This document shows positions 15,808 through 25,149 of a stretch of 64,000 nucleotides of DNA, piece by piece. The stretch spans positions 4,217,501 through 4,281,500 of the forward strand of contig NZ_CP031168.1 in NCBI RefSeq assembly GCF_022354825.1, read 5' to 3'. The notes under the pieces are model-generated. The model was given only the letters and a program-made list of their open reading frames with translations, was not told the DNA's origin and did no database searches. Every line of letters begins with the position of its first letter. Positions within the stretch are counted from its first letter, which is position 1. The translations under genes were made by a program, and so were the position numbers. This stretch comes from Paenibacillus sp. H1-7. Its GTDB lineage: Bacteria > Bacillota > Bacilli > Paenibacillales > NBRC-103111.

Positions 15808-17181
15808 ATGAGCTACAATCATACGAACAACGATCGCCAGCTGCATCTAGGACTGTTTTTATTCTCAACGGGCTACCATCCGACCGGCTGGCGGCTGCCT
15901 GAATCGGTAACGGACGGCGCGTTCGATCCGAAATTTTTGCAGAGCGTAGCTCAGAAGCTGGAGAAGGCCAAATTCGACTTCTTCTTTCTGGGGGATGCTC
16001 TTGCTTCCAGCGCCGATATGCAGTACCAGTTCCCATCCCAGATGGTTCGGCTGGAGCCGTTCACGATGATCGCGCACCTGACCGCCGTTACCGAGAAAAT
16101 CGGACTGATCGTGACAGCCAACACGACCTATGCCGAACCATACCATATTGCAAGGCAAACCGCGTCGTTGGATTACCTAAGCGGCGGCCGAGTAGCCTGG
16201 AATGTGGTAACCGGTGCGGATCCTAGAGCAGCGCTGAATTTCAGCAGGGAGAAGCATTGGGACAATACGAAGCGGTACGATTATGCCGATGAATTCGTCC
16301 AAGTCGTGAAGGATCTGTGGGATACATGGGAGGACGATGCGTTTGTCCGGAATAAGGAAACCGGTGTGTATGTGGACGGCACCAGAGTACATGCCTTGAA
16401 TCATAAAGGCGAGCATTTCTCTGTAGCCGGGCCGCTGAATGTGGCGAGGCCGCCTCAAGGGCAAATCCCGCTCCTGTCGGCCGGTACTTCGGAGCGAAGC
16501 CAGGAGCTCGGAGCACGATTTTCCAATGTCATCTTCACCGGACAAATCCTATTCGACGAAGCACGCAAATTTTACGCTAGCGTCAAAGGCAAGCTGGCCA
16601 AGTATGGGCGCTCCAAAAAGGAGCTGTTCATTATGCCGGGCCTCGTTCCGCTAGTAGGCAGAACGGAGGAAGAAGCTCGGGCCAAGTACCGCGAGCTCAG
16701 CAATCTGATCGTAACGGACTTCGATCTTAGGCCGCTTTCTCAACGGATCGGCATCGATTTGACGGGTTATCCGCTGGATGGGCCGTTGCCGGATCTGGCA
16801 CTATCTTCACTGACTGACGATGGAGCCAAGCAGCTCGTCCGATTGGCGCAAAACGCTTCAGGCCACGAAGACATTACGGTGCGCGAGCTGTTCCATTACT
16901 TTGCCGCCGTCGTCAGAGGGCATCTGCTCATCGTCGGCAGCCCCGAGCAAATAGCCGATGAGATTGAGCGCTGGTTCGTCAATGAAGCGGCGGACGGCTT
17001 CAATCTCTGCTCGCCCTATATGCCGGGAGGGCTGGATTTGTTCCTTGAGTTCGTCGTTCCCGAGCTGCAGAGAAGAGGGCTGTTCCGTACCGAATACGAA
17101 GGAAGCACGTTCCGGGATCATTTCGGCCTGAAGCGTCCCGAGAATCGTTTCGCGAAGAAGGATGCTGTACTTGGCGGCTGA
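15808..17181 (+). CDS. Flavin-dependent monooxygenase of the NtaA/SnaA/DszA/YxeK family
   Basis: The 457-residue LLM-class oxidoreductase uses reduced FMN from a partner reductase. Landmarks include LGDALASSADM, YAEPYHIARQTASLDYLSGGRVAWNVVTG, the NFSREKHWDNTKRYDYADEF stretch typical of NtaA-type enzymes, and PLLSAGTSERSQELGARF. Relatives cleave nitrilotriacetate, dibenzothiophene sulfone or S-modified cysteines. Placed with a sulfonate-type ABC importer and a rhodanese, it most likely opens a C-S bond of an imported organosulfur compound. The ATG at 15808 is 9 nt after GGGG; the in-frame ATG at 15799 touches the RBS. Confidence 0.87.
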   Translation: MSYNHTNNDRQLHLGLFLFSTGYHPTGWRLPESVTDGAFDPKFLQSVAQKLEKAKFDFFFLGDALASSADMQYQFPSQMVRLEPFTMIAHLTAVTEKIGLIVTANTTYAEPYHIARQTASLDYLSGGRVAWNVVTGADPRAALNFSREKHWDNTKRYDYADEFVQVVKDLWDTWEDDAFVRNKETGVYVDGTRVHALNHKGEHFSVAGPLNVARPPQGQIPLLSAGTSERSQELGARFSNVIFTGQILFDEARKFYASVKGKLAKYGRSKKELFIMPGLVPLVGRTEEEARAKYRELSNLIVTDFDLRPLSQRIGIDLTGYPLDGPLPDLALSSLTDDGAKQLVRLAQNASGHEDITVRELFHYFAAVVRGHLLIVGSPEQIADEIERWFVNEAADGFNLCSPYMPGGLDLFLEFVVPELQRRGLFRTEYEGSTFRDHFGLKRPENRFAKKDAVLGG

Positions 17182-17222
17182 GCCTGCGATTGGGCTTAAC
17201 GCGGGGAAAAGAGGGAAACCGT

Positions 17223-17999
17223 ATGGAGAGCAAATCCATTCTAAATAATTGGAGAATTGTAGCTGGACAAATCGTATTTTTGCTGCTGGGGCTCGGTCTC
17301 ATCGAATACGTTGTCCGTGCGGAGCTCGTAGGCTCATTGTACTTGTCCAAGCCGACCCAGGTGGTCGAAGAAATCATCCATTTGTTTACGCAAGGCGTAG
17401 TCTACCATCATTTACTAGTAACGCTCGGGGAATTCGGGGCAGGGTACGTATTGTCCGCTGCAGCAGGCATCGGAACCGGCTTGTTTCTGGTTCTGGTGCC
17501 GCGGGCGGAAGCCTTCTTCCGGCCGTTTCTCTCCGCACTGTTGGCGGTGCCGAAGGTGACGATCATTCCGCTTCTTATGCTGTGGCTTGGCATCGGATTA
17601 TCGCATAAAGTTGCCATTGTCTTCTTGTTCTGCTTTTTTACTATCGCCTTCAACACGATAACCGGGATTAAACAGACAGCGGAACAGCATTTGAAGGTCG
17701 CTCACGTATTCGAGGCTACGAAGTTCCAAACGATCACGAAGGTTATATTGCCGTCGGCAGCGCCTACGATCTTTGTATCCTTGAGAGTATCGGCAGCTAC
17801 CGGATTGGTGGGTGCATTGTTCGGGGAAATGGTAGCCTCCAAGGACGGGCTCGGCAACATGCTTGTCCAGGCTACATCCACCTATGATACGGCCAAAGCT
17901 TTTGCGATCATTACGGTCGTTACGGTCGTTTCCGTGCTTATTATTGCTCTGATCGACCTGCTTGAGAAACGAGTCGTTATGAAATGGAAATCGTACTAA
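17223..17999 (+). CDS. ABC transporter permease (SsuC/TauC type)
   Basis: The 258-residue membrane protein has about six helices and the permease EAA-type loop (EATKFQTITKVILPSAAPTIFVSLRVSAATGLVGALFGEM). It belongs to the binding-protein-dependent permeases for sulfonates, taurine and nitrate. The ATG at 17223 follows GAGGG by 8 nt; an ORF extension to 17190 is not needed. It pairs with the binding protein and ATPase downstream. Confidence 0.9.
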   Translation: MESKSILNNWRIVAGQIVFLLLGLGLIEYVVRAELVGSLYLSKPTQVVEEIIHLFTQGVVYHHLLVTLGEFGAGYVLSAAAGIGTGLFLVLVPRAEAFFRPFLSALLAVPKVTIIPLLMLWLGIGLSHKVAIVFLFCFFTIAFNTITGIKQTAEQHLKVAHVFEATKFQTITKVILPSAAPTIFVSLRVSAATGLVGALFGEMVASKDGLGNMLVQATSTYDTAKAFAIITVVTVVSVLIIALIDLLEKRVVMKWKSY

Positions 18000-18057
18000 T
18001 CGATTCATCGATTCAATCTTTTTACTTTTACGAGATCATCTTGGGGGAGAGAACACA

Positions 18058-19068
18058 ATGAAAAGAACATTAGGACATAGCCTCGGCATTGCCGGCATTG
18101 CACTCATGATGGTGCTGACGGCTTGCTCGAACGGCACCCAAAGCGGCTCGGCGCAAACAACAGGAGCATTGGCCGCCACCAATTCGGGAGATCAAAAGCT
18201 GCAAAAGGTCCGTTACGCAGCCTTCAATGGTGTCAGCGGATTAGCCGTCAATTTCGGTGCCGAAAAAGGATTTTTCAAAGAGGAGGGGCTGGACGTCGAG
18301 TTCGTCACTACTCAGAATCCGGTAGAAAGTCTGACGAGCAAGGACGTCGATATCGCCGATATTGCTACGACAACCGCCATTATTGCGGCCGGTAAAGGGG
18401 CGCCGATCAAAATCGTCTCCTCGATGTTCCGTACGAAGGGGCCATTTTACCTGGTTGCGGCTCCGGGGATTAAAAGCGTCGAAGAGCTGAAAGGTAAGAA
18501 GGTGGGTGCTGCTGCATTCGGCAGCGGGCTGGACGTCTATACCCAGGTCATTCTCAAAAAGCACGGCTTAAGCAAGACGGATGTAACTTATCTGGCTAAC
18601 GGGGCGAATGAAGTAGCCTATGCAAGCCTTACCTCCGGTCAGGTTGACGCGACGATCATTCATGAGCCGTTTGCTTCTCTTGCCGAAGTGAACGGTAAGG
18701 GAACGATATTGGCCAAGGGCTGGGATTATTTGCCGACGTTCCATACCGGGGTTCTGGTGTCGAGCAACGATGTCATAGCCAAGAAGCCGGAGCTGATCGA
18801 GAAGCTGCTGCGCGCTTACTTCAAGTCCCAGGATTATGCAAAAAGCCATCCGGACGAATACAAAGCTTACTTCCTGTCGAAAATCAAAGTCGATGCCGCT
18901 GCCGTGGATAAGGCGTTCGAACGAGAGAAAGTGCTGTGGGAGAACAATCCGGACGTAGATAAAAAAGCGCTGCAGGATACGCAGCAAACCCAGCTGGAGT
19001 TGGGCATGCAGGATAAGATCTACGATGCGGAAAAAATGCTCGATCTGAGGTTCATTCCGAAAAAGTAA
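18058..19068 (+). CDS. ABC transporter substrate-binding lipoprotein (SsuA/NMT1-like)
   Basis: The 336-residue protein has a lipoprotein signal (MMVLTACS, Cys near 22) and a type II periplasmic-binding fold of the sulfonate/thiamine-precursor class: RYAAFNGVSGLAVNFGAEKGFFKEEGL, SKDVDIADIATTTAIIAAGKGAPIKIV and SVEELKGKKVGAAAFGSGLD. The surface lipoprotein should deliver an organosulfur ligand to the permease encoded just upstream. GGGGGAG precedes the ATG. Confidence 0.9.
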   Translation: MKRTLGHSLGIAGIALMMVLTACSNGTQSGSAQTTGALAATNSGDQKLQKVRYAAFNGVSGLAVNFGAEKGFFKEEGLDVEFVTTQNPVESLTSKDVDIADIATTTAIIAAGKGAPIKIVSSMFRTKGPFYLVAAPGIKSVEELKGKKVGAAAFGSGLDVYTQVILKKHGLSKTDVTYLANGANEVAYASLTSGQVDATIIHEPFASLAEVNGKGTILAKGWDYLPTFHTGVLVSSNDVIAKKPELIEKLLRAYFKSQDYAKSHPDEYKAYFLSKIKVDAAAVDKAFEREKVLWENNPDVDKKALQDTQQTQLELGMQDKIYDAEKMLDLRFIPKK

Positions 19069-19082
19069 AGGCGGGTGCTACT

Positions 19083-19856
19083 ATGGCCGGATTTGTGCTT
19101 CACGGTGTTTCAAAACGATATGGCGGCTCCAATCCAACTGAAACCTTGTCCGATATTAACTTGACAATTCGAGACGGAGAGTTTCTAAGTATTCTAGGCC
19201 CGAGCGGCTGCGGGAAAAGTACGCTGCTGGAGATTTTGGCTGGACTGCAATTGCCCTCATCGGGAGAAGTCGTTTTCAATGGAAACAAGCTTGAGGGACC
19301 CGGGATCGAGCGGGGCGTCGTTTTTCAGGACCCTTCGTTGTACCCGTGGCGCACCATTGTTCAGAATGTCGAGCTTGGACTGGAGCTGCGCAAGATATAC
19401 AAAGCAGAGAGGAGAAGCGTCGTTCAAAAATATTTGACGATGGTCGGATTGCATGGATTCGAGAACAAGTACCCCCATCAACTGTCGGGGGGCATGAAGC
19501 AGCGGGCGGGACTTGCCCGTGCACTCGCGAATAATCCTGAGGTATTGCTCATGGATGAGCCGTTCGGAGCCGTAGATCATCTGACCCGGCTTCAGCTTCA
19601 GGACGATCTGCTGCGGATATGGGACACGGAGAAAAAGACGGTATGCTTCATTACACACGATGTGTCCGAGGCGGTGTTCCTGGGGGATCGGGTCGTTCTT
19701 CTGTCGCCAAGACCCGGCAGAATTCAGCATATATTCGAAGTTCCTTGCCCAAGACCGCGCAAGCGGGAAGATGTCCAGCTGCTAAAAATTCAGAACGATA
19801 TTTATGCCGCCATTCACCAGGTGAAGACCGAGGAAGATCTGGAATTTGTCTTATGA
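19083..19856 (+). CDS. ABC transporter ATP-binding protein (SsuB/TauB type)
   Basis: The 257-residue ATPase has Walker A GPSGCGKST (39-47), Q-loop FQDP (81-84), signature LSGGMKQR (134-141), Walker B VLLMDEP (154-160) and the H-loop His192 in ITHD. All catalytic residues are present. It starts 14 nt after the binding-protein gene and completes the importer. Confidence 0.93.
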   Translation: MAGFVLHGVSKRYGGSNPTETLSDINLTIRDGEFLSILGPSGCGKSTLLEILAGLQLPSSGEVVFNGNKLEGPGIERGVVFQDPSLYPWRTIVQNVELGLELRKIYKAERRSVVQKYLTMVGLHGFENKYPHQLSGGMKQRAGLARALANNPEVLLMDEPFGAVDHLTRLQLQDDLLRIWDTEKKTVCFITHDVSEAVFLGDRVVLLSPRPGRIQHIFEVPCPRPRKREDVQLLKIQNDIYAAIHQVKTEEDLEFVL

Positions 19857-19883
19857 TGATTCAAAATGAAGGGAGCACTTACT

Positions 19884-20750
19884 ATGTCCATCTTATCAAA
19901 CGCTAACTCAAGCTCTACTATCGTAGGAGTACAATGGCTGCAGAATCGATTGAAGGAGGGAGCGGTTGTCGTTGCGGATGTGCGCTTCTCTCCCAAGGAT
20001 CCGCTCTATGGAAGATCGGCATATGAAGCGGGACATTTGCCTGGAGCGGTTTTCGTCGACTTCAAAGCGGATTTGACGGATCCGCCTCAAGAGCATGGAG
20101 GAAGAAGTCCGCTTCCTTCGGCGGAACGTGTTGCGAAGCGATTCGGGGAGCTAGGAATCGATCGTACGAGCACGGTAGTCGTATATGAAGATACGAACGG
20201 GCCTGCGGCTTCGCGCCTTTGGTGGGTGCTTAAGTATATCGGCGTAGAAGATGTAAAAGTGTTGGACGGCGGCTATGAAGCTTGGGTTCAAGCAGACTTG
20301 TCAGTGACGGACGTGAAGCCCGAGCCAACGGTTCACGAGTGGAAGCCGGATGTTCACGAGGATTGGGTTGTTGATGTTCATACCGTGCGAGATGTTGTTA
20401 ACGGAACGAGGAAGGCGAAGCTGGTCGATTCCCGTGACGCCAGTCAATATTTGGGCTTGGAGTCGCCATTTGATCCTGTGGCGGGACATATCCCCGGCGC
20501 GGTGCATTTGTTCTGGAAAGACGGCTTGGACGTAGACGGGACTTGGAAATCGTCTGCGGCGTTAGCCGAACGGTTCGGTGAGCTGTCGAAGGAGGAAGAG
20601 CTTATCGTTTATTGCGGATCCGGCATATCGGCCACGCCGAATATTCTTGCGTTGAAAGAGGCAGGGTATTCCAACGTCAAATTGTACGCCGGAAGCTGGT
20701 CGGACTGGATCAGTTATCGCGACAATCCGGTAGCTACCGGTGAGGAATAA
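19884..20750 (+). CDS. Rhodanese-type sulfurtransferase (two domains)
   Basis: The 288-residue protein has tandem rhodanese domains (about 12-140 and 160-285). The C-terminal domain carries the active loop CGSGISA with Cys244, the persulfide carrier. The CGSG(T/I)xA form is typical of mercaptopyruvate/thiosulfate sulfurtransferases of the SseA class. The ATG at 19884 is 8 nt after AAGGGAG. As last gene of the operon it could move sulfur from the degraded compound to an acceptor (inference). Confidence 0.9.
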   Translation: MSILSNANSSSTIVGVQWLQNRLKEGAVVVADVRFSPKDPLYGRSAYEAGHLPGAVFVDFKADLTDPPQEHGGRSPLPSAERVAKRFGELGIDRTSTVVVYEDTNGPAASRLWWVLKYIGVEDVKVLDGGYEAWVQADLSVTDVKPEPTVHEWKPDVHEDWVVDVHTVRDVVNGTRKAKLVDSRDASQYLGLESPFDPVAGHIPGAVHLFWKDGLDVDGTWKSSAALAERFGELSKEEELIVYCGSGISATPNILALKEAGYSNVKLYAGSWSDWISYRDNPVATGEE

Positions 20751-20785
20751 CCTTCGTTATCATTACTGAATGGGATTTATGGACT

Positions 20786-20825
20786 GCGGCTGACTGCTTG
20801 AGGCAGGAGGCTGCTGTTTTTCTTT
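20786..20825 (+). terminator. Terminator of the sulfur operon
   Basis: GCGGC (20786-20790) pairs with GCTGC (20810-20814) around an inner CTGC/GCAG stem, followed by TGTTTTTC. Nearly the same sequence recurs at 33085-33123. Confidence 0.7.
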
Positions 20826-20931
20826 AGGGGGTATTTTTATCAAAAATAAAGGAGAAGTTGAAGGGTTCTCCATTCCATTGGATGAAATGGAGAACGTAGA
20901 AGCAGAAGAACCAATTCATAGCTTGTAAAAA

Positions 20932-21369
20932 TTAGAATATTCCCTCCACATTCACCGTATAAATTCGCCTGTGACCTTCGTGAGTGGAATCGAAGGATAT
21001 CGCGGTACCTGCCCGATTCCAACGAGGATGCAGATCGCAGCGTATGTCCCCGTTGATATGTGGCTGCGAATAGAATGATCCAAGGGTGACGCCACGCTTG
21101 TGCGCCAAATGGTACAGATACAAATGCCTGTAGCTATCGGTATCCGGATAGCTGTCATACAGCAGGATGCTTCGGTCCGGCGAATAGCTGCAATGTCCGT
21201 CCTTAAGGAAGTACTCTCGGTCGATCGGCTGGACCTCATTACTGCGATCCTTCAGCACGTAAAGCTGGTTGCCCATGTCCGAATCCTTCGCTCCGCTAGA
21301 CCAGATGACGATATTCTCCGTGTCCTTCCAATGATAATGCGACGCCATCGCCATGAGGATCCGCGCGGG
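20932..21369 (-). pseudogene. C-terminal remnant of a TolB/oligogalacturonate-lyase-like beta-propeller protein
   Basis: About 145 codons remain. The segments HCSYSPDRSILLYDSYPD and DLHPRWNRAGTAISFDSTHEGHRRIYTVNV match the repeat blades and the C-terminus of oligogalacturonate-lyase/TolB-type propellers, which are normally near 400 residues. No N-terminal half, RBS or promoter lies upstream; the frame closes at 21379-21381. The breakpoint near 21355-21370 coincides with the breakpoint of the AraC remnant on the other strand. The ATG at 21352-21354 is not a credible start. Confidence 0.7.
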
Positions 21370-21882
21370 ATGATCGGATTATTGCGTGACTATGTCCGAA
21401 GCTTCATCGTGTTGGACATGCCGAAATTTCTTGATTTGTTACCGATTCTGGAGAAGAACTGCTTTGAGCTGACAAAGCTGTCGAAAATGAAAATCGCCGG
21501 TACTCTGGATCATATCTTGACGGAGTGCATCGAAGCGACGCTGGCAGGAACCGAGATGGACTTCCGCAATCAGCTGATAACGCTATTGAACAGTCATTTG
21601 AATCGAAAGCTCACGCTTTCCGAAATAGCAAGGCGGATGTCGCTCAGTGAATCCCATCTTGAAAGAATTGTGAATCAGAAGTTCGGCTGCGGCGTTATCG
21701 ACCTGTTTAATCAGCTCCGGATTAATAAGGCATGCTCGCTGCTGACCAATTCCAGCCTGCGTATTGAAAGCATCTCCGAGCAGCTCGGCTTCTACGATAC
21801 AGCCCACTTTTCTAATTTTTTCAAGAAAAAAACATCCATGAGCCCCAAGCAATACCGGGAATATAAACGTTTGCTATTATGA
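21370..21882 (+). pseudogene. C-terminal remnant of an AraC family regulator
   Basis: From about MIGLLRDYVRSF to the end (171 codons) the frame encodes the linker helices and complete AraC DNA-binding domain of a regulator (LTLSEIARRMSLSESHLERIVNQKFG ... IESISEQLGFYDTAHFSNFFKKKTSMSPKQYREY). The N-terminal ligand-binding cupin is gone. Upstream codons on this strand are antisense to the propeller remnant. The ATG at 21370 has no RBS. A terminator follows at 21937. Confidence 0.7.
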
Positions 21883-21936
21883 AACGGATGTTCATAACAT
21901 TTGAGCCGCGTAGCTGTTGTTCAATAGTTTGAAACT

Positions 21937-21978
21937 AGAAGACGAATAGGCTGAAAATCAGGCTTTCTCGTCTTCTTT
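21937..21978 (+). terminator. Terminator after the AraC remnant
   Basis: AGAAGACGA (21937-21945) pairs with TCGTCTTCT (21968-21976), followed by TTT. An inner AGGCTG/CAGGCT pair lengthens the stem. Confidence 0.65.
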
Positions 21979-22077
21979 GGGTTCGCTTCCTACATCGTTA
22001 ACGCTTTGATGTATAATTGTGAGAGTTAGGCATTTTGGATAGGGGACCATTATTTGTTGAACCCGGAGGGGGTAAGT

Positions 22078-22917
22078 ATGGAACGAATGTATTTACTGCA
22101 ATACGAGTATTTAAAAGACGTTCCGGTTCCAGAAGGTCATTTTCAGTCTCATGATAACTATGAAATTTTTTATTTTCATGAGGGAAAAGGAAACTATTTA
22201 ATTGGTGATAAAATTCACGTGCTGATGCCGGGAACGCTTATCGTCATGCATGGTTTGACGCTGCATATGCCTAAGAGCTTCGACGGGCATCCTTATGTCC
22301 GAACACTGCTTAATTTTGATCCGGGTTATTTTCGCGCAGCCTCCGAGCATGTGTTCTCCATCAATCCATTGGAGCCGTTCGAGAGACTCGGTAACTATAA
22401 AGTACAGCTCAATGACGCAGACCGGGCTGAATTTGAAGACCTTCTGCACAAAATGAACCGTCTATACCGGGCAACGGATGCCGTCTCTCATGAGCGGTTC
22501 CGCGTGGTCTGTCTGGAGATGTTATTTTTCATCTGCCAAGTGCTGATGAAGTCGGGGGATGAGGAAGTTAAATTCCCGTCAGAGAAGGAGCAGCACGTAC
22601 AGAATGCATTGACCTATATTGAAAAGAACTATATGACGGATATTTGTCTCGATCAATTGGAAGAGTTTTTGCACATCAATAAGTATTATTTAGTGCGTAT
22701 TTTTCGCGAGACTACGGGGATGACGATGTTTCACTATATTTATAAGAGAAGAATTAATCAGGCTAAAATCTTATTCTTGCTGGAGCCGGAAAAATCCGTG
22801 ACCGATGTTTGCTACAGCATTGGGTTTAAAAATCATTCCCATTTCAGCAAAGTATTCAAGCAATGGGAAGGTAAGACACCAGATCAATACCGTCGCTTAT
22901 TAAAAAGTCAATTATAG
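22078..22917 (+). CDS. AraC family transcriptional regulator
   Basis: The 279-residue regulator has an N-terminal cupin (about 15-95: HDNYEIFYFHEGKGNYLIGDKIHVLMPGTLIVMHG) and a C-terminal AraC HTH pair (about 180-278: ICLDQLEEFLHINKYYLVRIFRETTGMT and VTDVCYSIGFKNHSHFSKVFKQWEGKTPDQYRR). The ATG at 22078 follows GGAGGGGG; the in-frame TTG at 22054 is not needed. It sits 120 nt upstream of the sugar-use operon in the same direction and is its likely activator. Confidence 0.88.
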   Translation: MERMYLLQYEYLKDVPVPEGHFQSHDNYEIFYFHEGKGNYLIGDKIHVLMPGTLIVMHGLTLHMPKSFDGHPYVRTLLNFDPGYFRAASEHVFSINPLEPFERLGNYKVQLNDADRAEFEDLLHKMNRLYRATDAVSHERFRVVCLEMLFFICQVLMKSGDEEVKFPSEKEQHVQNALTYIEKNYMTDICLDQLEEFLHINKYYLVRIFRETTGMTMFHYIYKRRINQAKILFLLEPEKSVTDVCYSIGFKNHSHFSKVFKQWEGKTPDQYRRLLKSQL

Positions 22918-23000
22918 AACAGTTTCATATCTTACTTGGTCAATGGGAAAGTAACTTAAGGGCTTCATCTCCTGTTAAACTATGTAATATCAACGCTGGT

Positions 23001-23014
23001 TGAAAACGCTTACG
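23001..23014 (+). promoter_or_regulatory. cre (CcpA) site before the sugar-use operon
   Basis: TGAAAACGCTTACG fits TGWAANCGNTNWCA at 13 of 14 positions and lies 24 nt before the first gene of the operon. A TATGTAAT -10-like element is just upstream (22981-22988). Confidence 0.65.
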
Positions 23015-23037
23015 AAAAAATGGAGAGGTGAAGCTAT

Positions 23038-23859
23038 TTGCTAGTATTAACAGGGTTTGCAGATGAAATCTCTGGACAATTGGAAGAACAGCTGGACGTT
23101 CTAGCAGCCGAAGGAATTTCACATTTAGAGCTGCGGGGCGTCTATGGTAAGAACGTAATGGATTTAACGGTAGAAGAATTAGCCCAATTGAAAGCTACGC
23201 TCGAGGAGAAAGGGATTGGCGTATCGTCCATTGGTTCCCCGATTGGAAAATACCCGATACAAGAGCCGTTTGATAAGGAGCTCGAGAAAATACAGCATGC
23301 TTTAGCTATCGCTAAGAAGCTGGGCACGCGTTATATCCGGGTGTTCTCTTATTTTATTCCAGCCAATGAGTCGCATGAGAACTACCGGGATGAAGTACTC
23401 TCCCGCATGAAGCAGCTTGCTGAACGGGCAGAGCAGGAAGGAGTTACTCTGCTTTTGGAAAACGAAAGCGGGGTTTATGGCAATACGGATGAACGTTGTT
23501 TGGACATATTGCAGCATTGCGGTTCTTCCAACCTGCGATTGGCCTTCGATCCGGGGAACTTCGTAATGAACGAGATCATGCCGATGTGTGAGGCTTACCC
23601 GCTGCTGTCTCCTTACCTTGAGTATGTGCATATTAAAGATGCCGACAGGCAAGCACGGATGTTTGTCCCGGCAGGAGAGGGGGACGGAGAGTTCCCCTCG
23701 TTCGTGAAGGCACTGAAGGAACGGGAGTTTTCGGGATTTCTGTCCATCGAACCGCATTTACACAAAGCGTTCCCGGATCATAGCGGGCCGGAGCGTTTTA
23801 AAATTGCTGCCCAAGCTTTGAAAAAGCTGCTGCAAAGGGAAGGCTTGGCTTGGTCCTAA
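23038..23859 (+). CDS. Sugar phosphate isomerase/epimerase (xylose-isomerase-like TIM barrel)
   Basis: The 273-residue protein belongs to the AP-endonuclease-2/xylose-isomerase-like barrel family. Metal ligands can be read in LLLENE (Glu near 141), FDPGNF (Asp near 175), YVHIKDAD (His near 200) and SIEPHLH (Glu near 239). Such enzymes isomerise or epimerise sugars and inositols. The TTG at 23038 follows GGAGAGGTG at normal spacing. It leads a five-gene operon with an oxidoreductase and a sugar importer. Confidence 0.88.
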   Translation: MLVLTGFADEISGQLEEQLDVLAAEGISHLELRGVYGKNVMDLTVEELAQLKATLEEKGIGVSSIGSPIGKYPIQEPFDKELEKIQHALAIAKKLGTRYIRVFSYFIPANESHENYRDEVLSRMKQLAERAEQEGVTLLLENESGVYGNTDERCLDILQHCGSSNLRLAFDPGNFVMNEIMPMCEAYPLLSPYLEYVHIKDADRQARMFVPAGEGDGEFPSFVKALKEREFSGFLSIEPHLHKAFPDHSGPERFKIAAQALKKLLQREGLAWS

Positions 23860-23892
23860 TGATATTGTCTCATAAATAAGGAGGGACGGCAG

Positions 23893-25074
23893 ATGAATAC
23901 TCCAAAGTTAAAATTAGGCTTGGTTGGTCTGGGGAATATCGGGAAAACCCATATCCGAAATATCCAAGCGATAGAACAGATTGAATTGGTGGGCGTGTGT
24001 GACCTCATAGGTGAGAAAGCAGACCGGGTGGCAGCAGAGTGCGGGACCACAGCCTATTACAATCATTCGGAATTATTTGAGCGTTCGGGCTTGGAAGCGG
24101 TAATTATTGCGGTACCGCATTATAGCCATCCAACCATCGCTATCGATGCTTTCGAATGCGGCATCCATGTGCTTTGCGAGAAGCCGTTGGCGGTTCACGT
24201 GAATGATGCGAAGAGAACCATTGAGGCGTATGCCAAAGCGAAGCAGCAGTACCCGGAGCTGGTATTCGGTATGATGTTCCAGGAACGAACGCTACCTTTT
24301 TACAAGAAAATCAAAGAAGTAGTGGATAGCGGTAAGCTGGGACAGCTGACTAGAGCAACGTGGATAAATACAGCCTGGTTCCGTTCACAGGCTTATTACG
24401 ATAGCGGTGACTGGCGTGCAACCTGGGCTGGAGAAGGCGGCGGCATTTTGACGAACCAATGTCCTCACAACCTTGATTTCTACCAATGGGTGTTTGGAGT
24501 ACCGGCTAAGATCAGCGGACATGCTCATATCGGTAAATATCACAATATCGAAGTAGAGGATGAGGTAACCGCCTACTTCGAGCACGAGAGTGGCATGATC
24601 GGTCATTTTATAGTGACCACGGCTGAGTCCCCGGGAGTCAATCGTCTGGAAATCGTGGGAGAGAACGGCCGGCTCGTGTTCGAAAAGGATAAGCTGCAGC
24701 TGTTCCTCAATCAAACTTCCATGCTCCAGCATTTGAAAGAAACTGCGCAAGGCTTCAAGAATGTAGAGTGTGAGGAGACCGAGATCGTAGTGGATACGGA
24801 TGTTCCGTCGGGACATAAGGTTGTGACAGAGAAGTTCGTCAATAAGATTCTCACAGGAAATGGGGAATTGATTGCTGAGGGGACAGAGGGAATTCATTCG
24901 GTTACTATCGCCAATGGCATTATGCTTTCTTCCTTCACAAAGCAAATGGTGGAGGTACCGTTTGACTCGGATCAATATGAAGAGCTTCTGGAGCAATTAA
25001 TATCGACCTCGAAGTTCCGCAAAGCGGCGTCTATAGCGATAGAAGAAGATATGAAACAATCGTTCTCTAAATAA
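23893..25074 (+). CDS. Gfo/Idh/MocA family oxidoreductase
   Basis: The 393-residue enzyme has an N-terminal NAD(P)-binding Rossmann fold (GLVGLGNIGKTHIRNI, residues 9-24) and the EKPLAV motif near 96-101, whose Lys is catalytic. The C-terminal domain has the family's GGGILTNQCPHNLDFYQW, where the His is in the active site. It should oxidise a sugar or cyclitol. Its coupling to an isomerase and an importer suggests a catabolic route in which an imported sugar is oxidised and isomerised. The substrate is not readable. Confidence 0.9.
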   Translation: MNTPKLKLGLVGLGNIGKTHIRNIQAIEQIELVGVCDLIGEKADRVAAECGTTAYYNHSELFERSGLEAVIIAVPHYSHPTIAIDAFECGIHVLCEKPLAVHVNDAKRTIEAYAKAKQQYPELVFGMMFQERTLPFYKKIKEVVDSGKLGQLTRATWINTAWFRSQAYYDSGDWRATWAGEGGGILTNQCPHNLDFYQWVFGVPAKISGHAHIGKYHNIEVEDEVTAYFEHESGMIGHFIVTTAESPGVNRLEIVGENGRLVFEKDKLQLFLNQTSMLQHLKETAQGFKNVECEETEIVVDTDVPSGHKVVTEKFVNKILTGNGELIAEGTEGIHSVTIANGIMLSSFTKQMVEVPFDSDQYEELLEQLISTSKFRKAASIAIEEDMKQSFSK

Positions 25075-25096
25075 CCGAGTGCCTGATAGTAAGCCG

Positions 25097-25132
25097 GCTG
25101 CTGTGTATCTGATTCTATATCAACGCAGCAGC
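25097..25132 (+). other. Intercistronic RNA hairpin in the sugar operon
   Basis: GCTGCTGTG (25097-25105) pairs with CGCAGCAGC (25124-25132), nine base pairs with an 18-nt loop and no T-run. It could be a processing or stabilising element that raises binding-protein mRNA relative to the upstream enzyme genes (inference). Confidence 0.5.
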
Positions 25133-25149
25133 TGAATGACTACTTGGTT

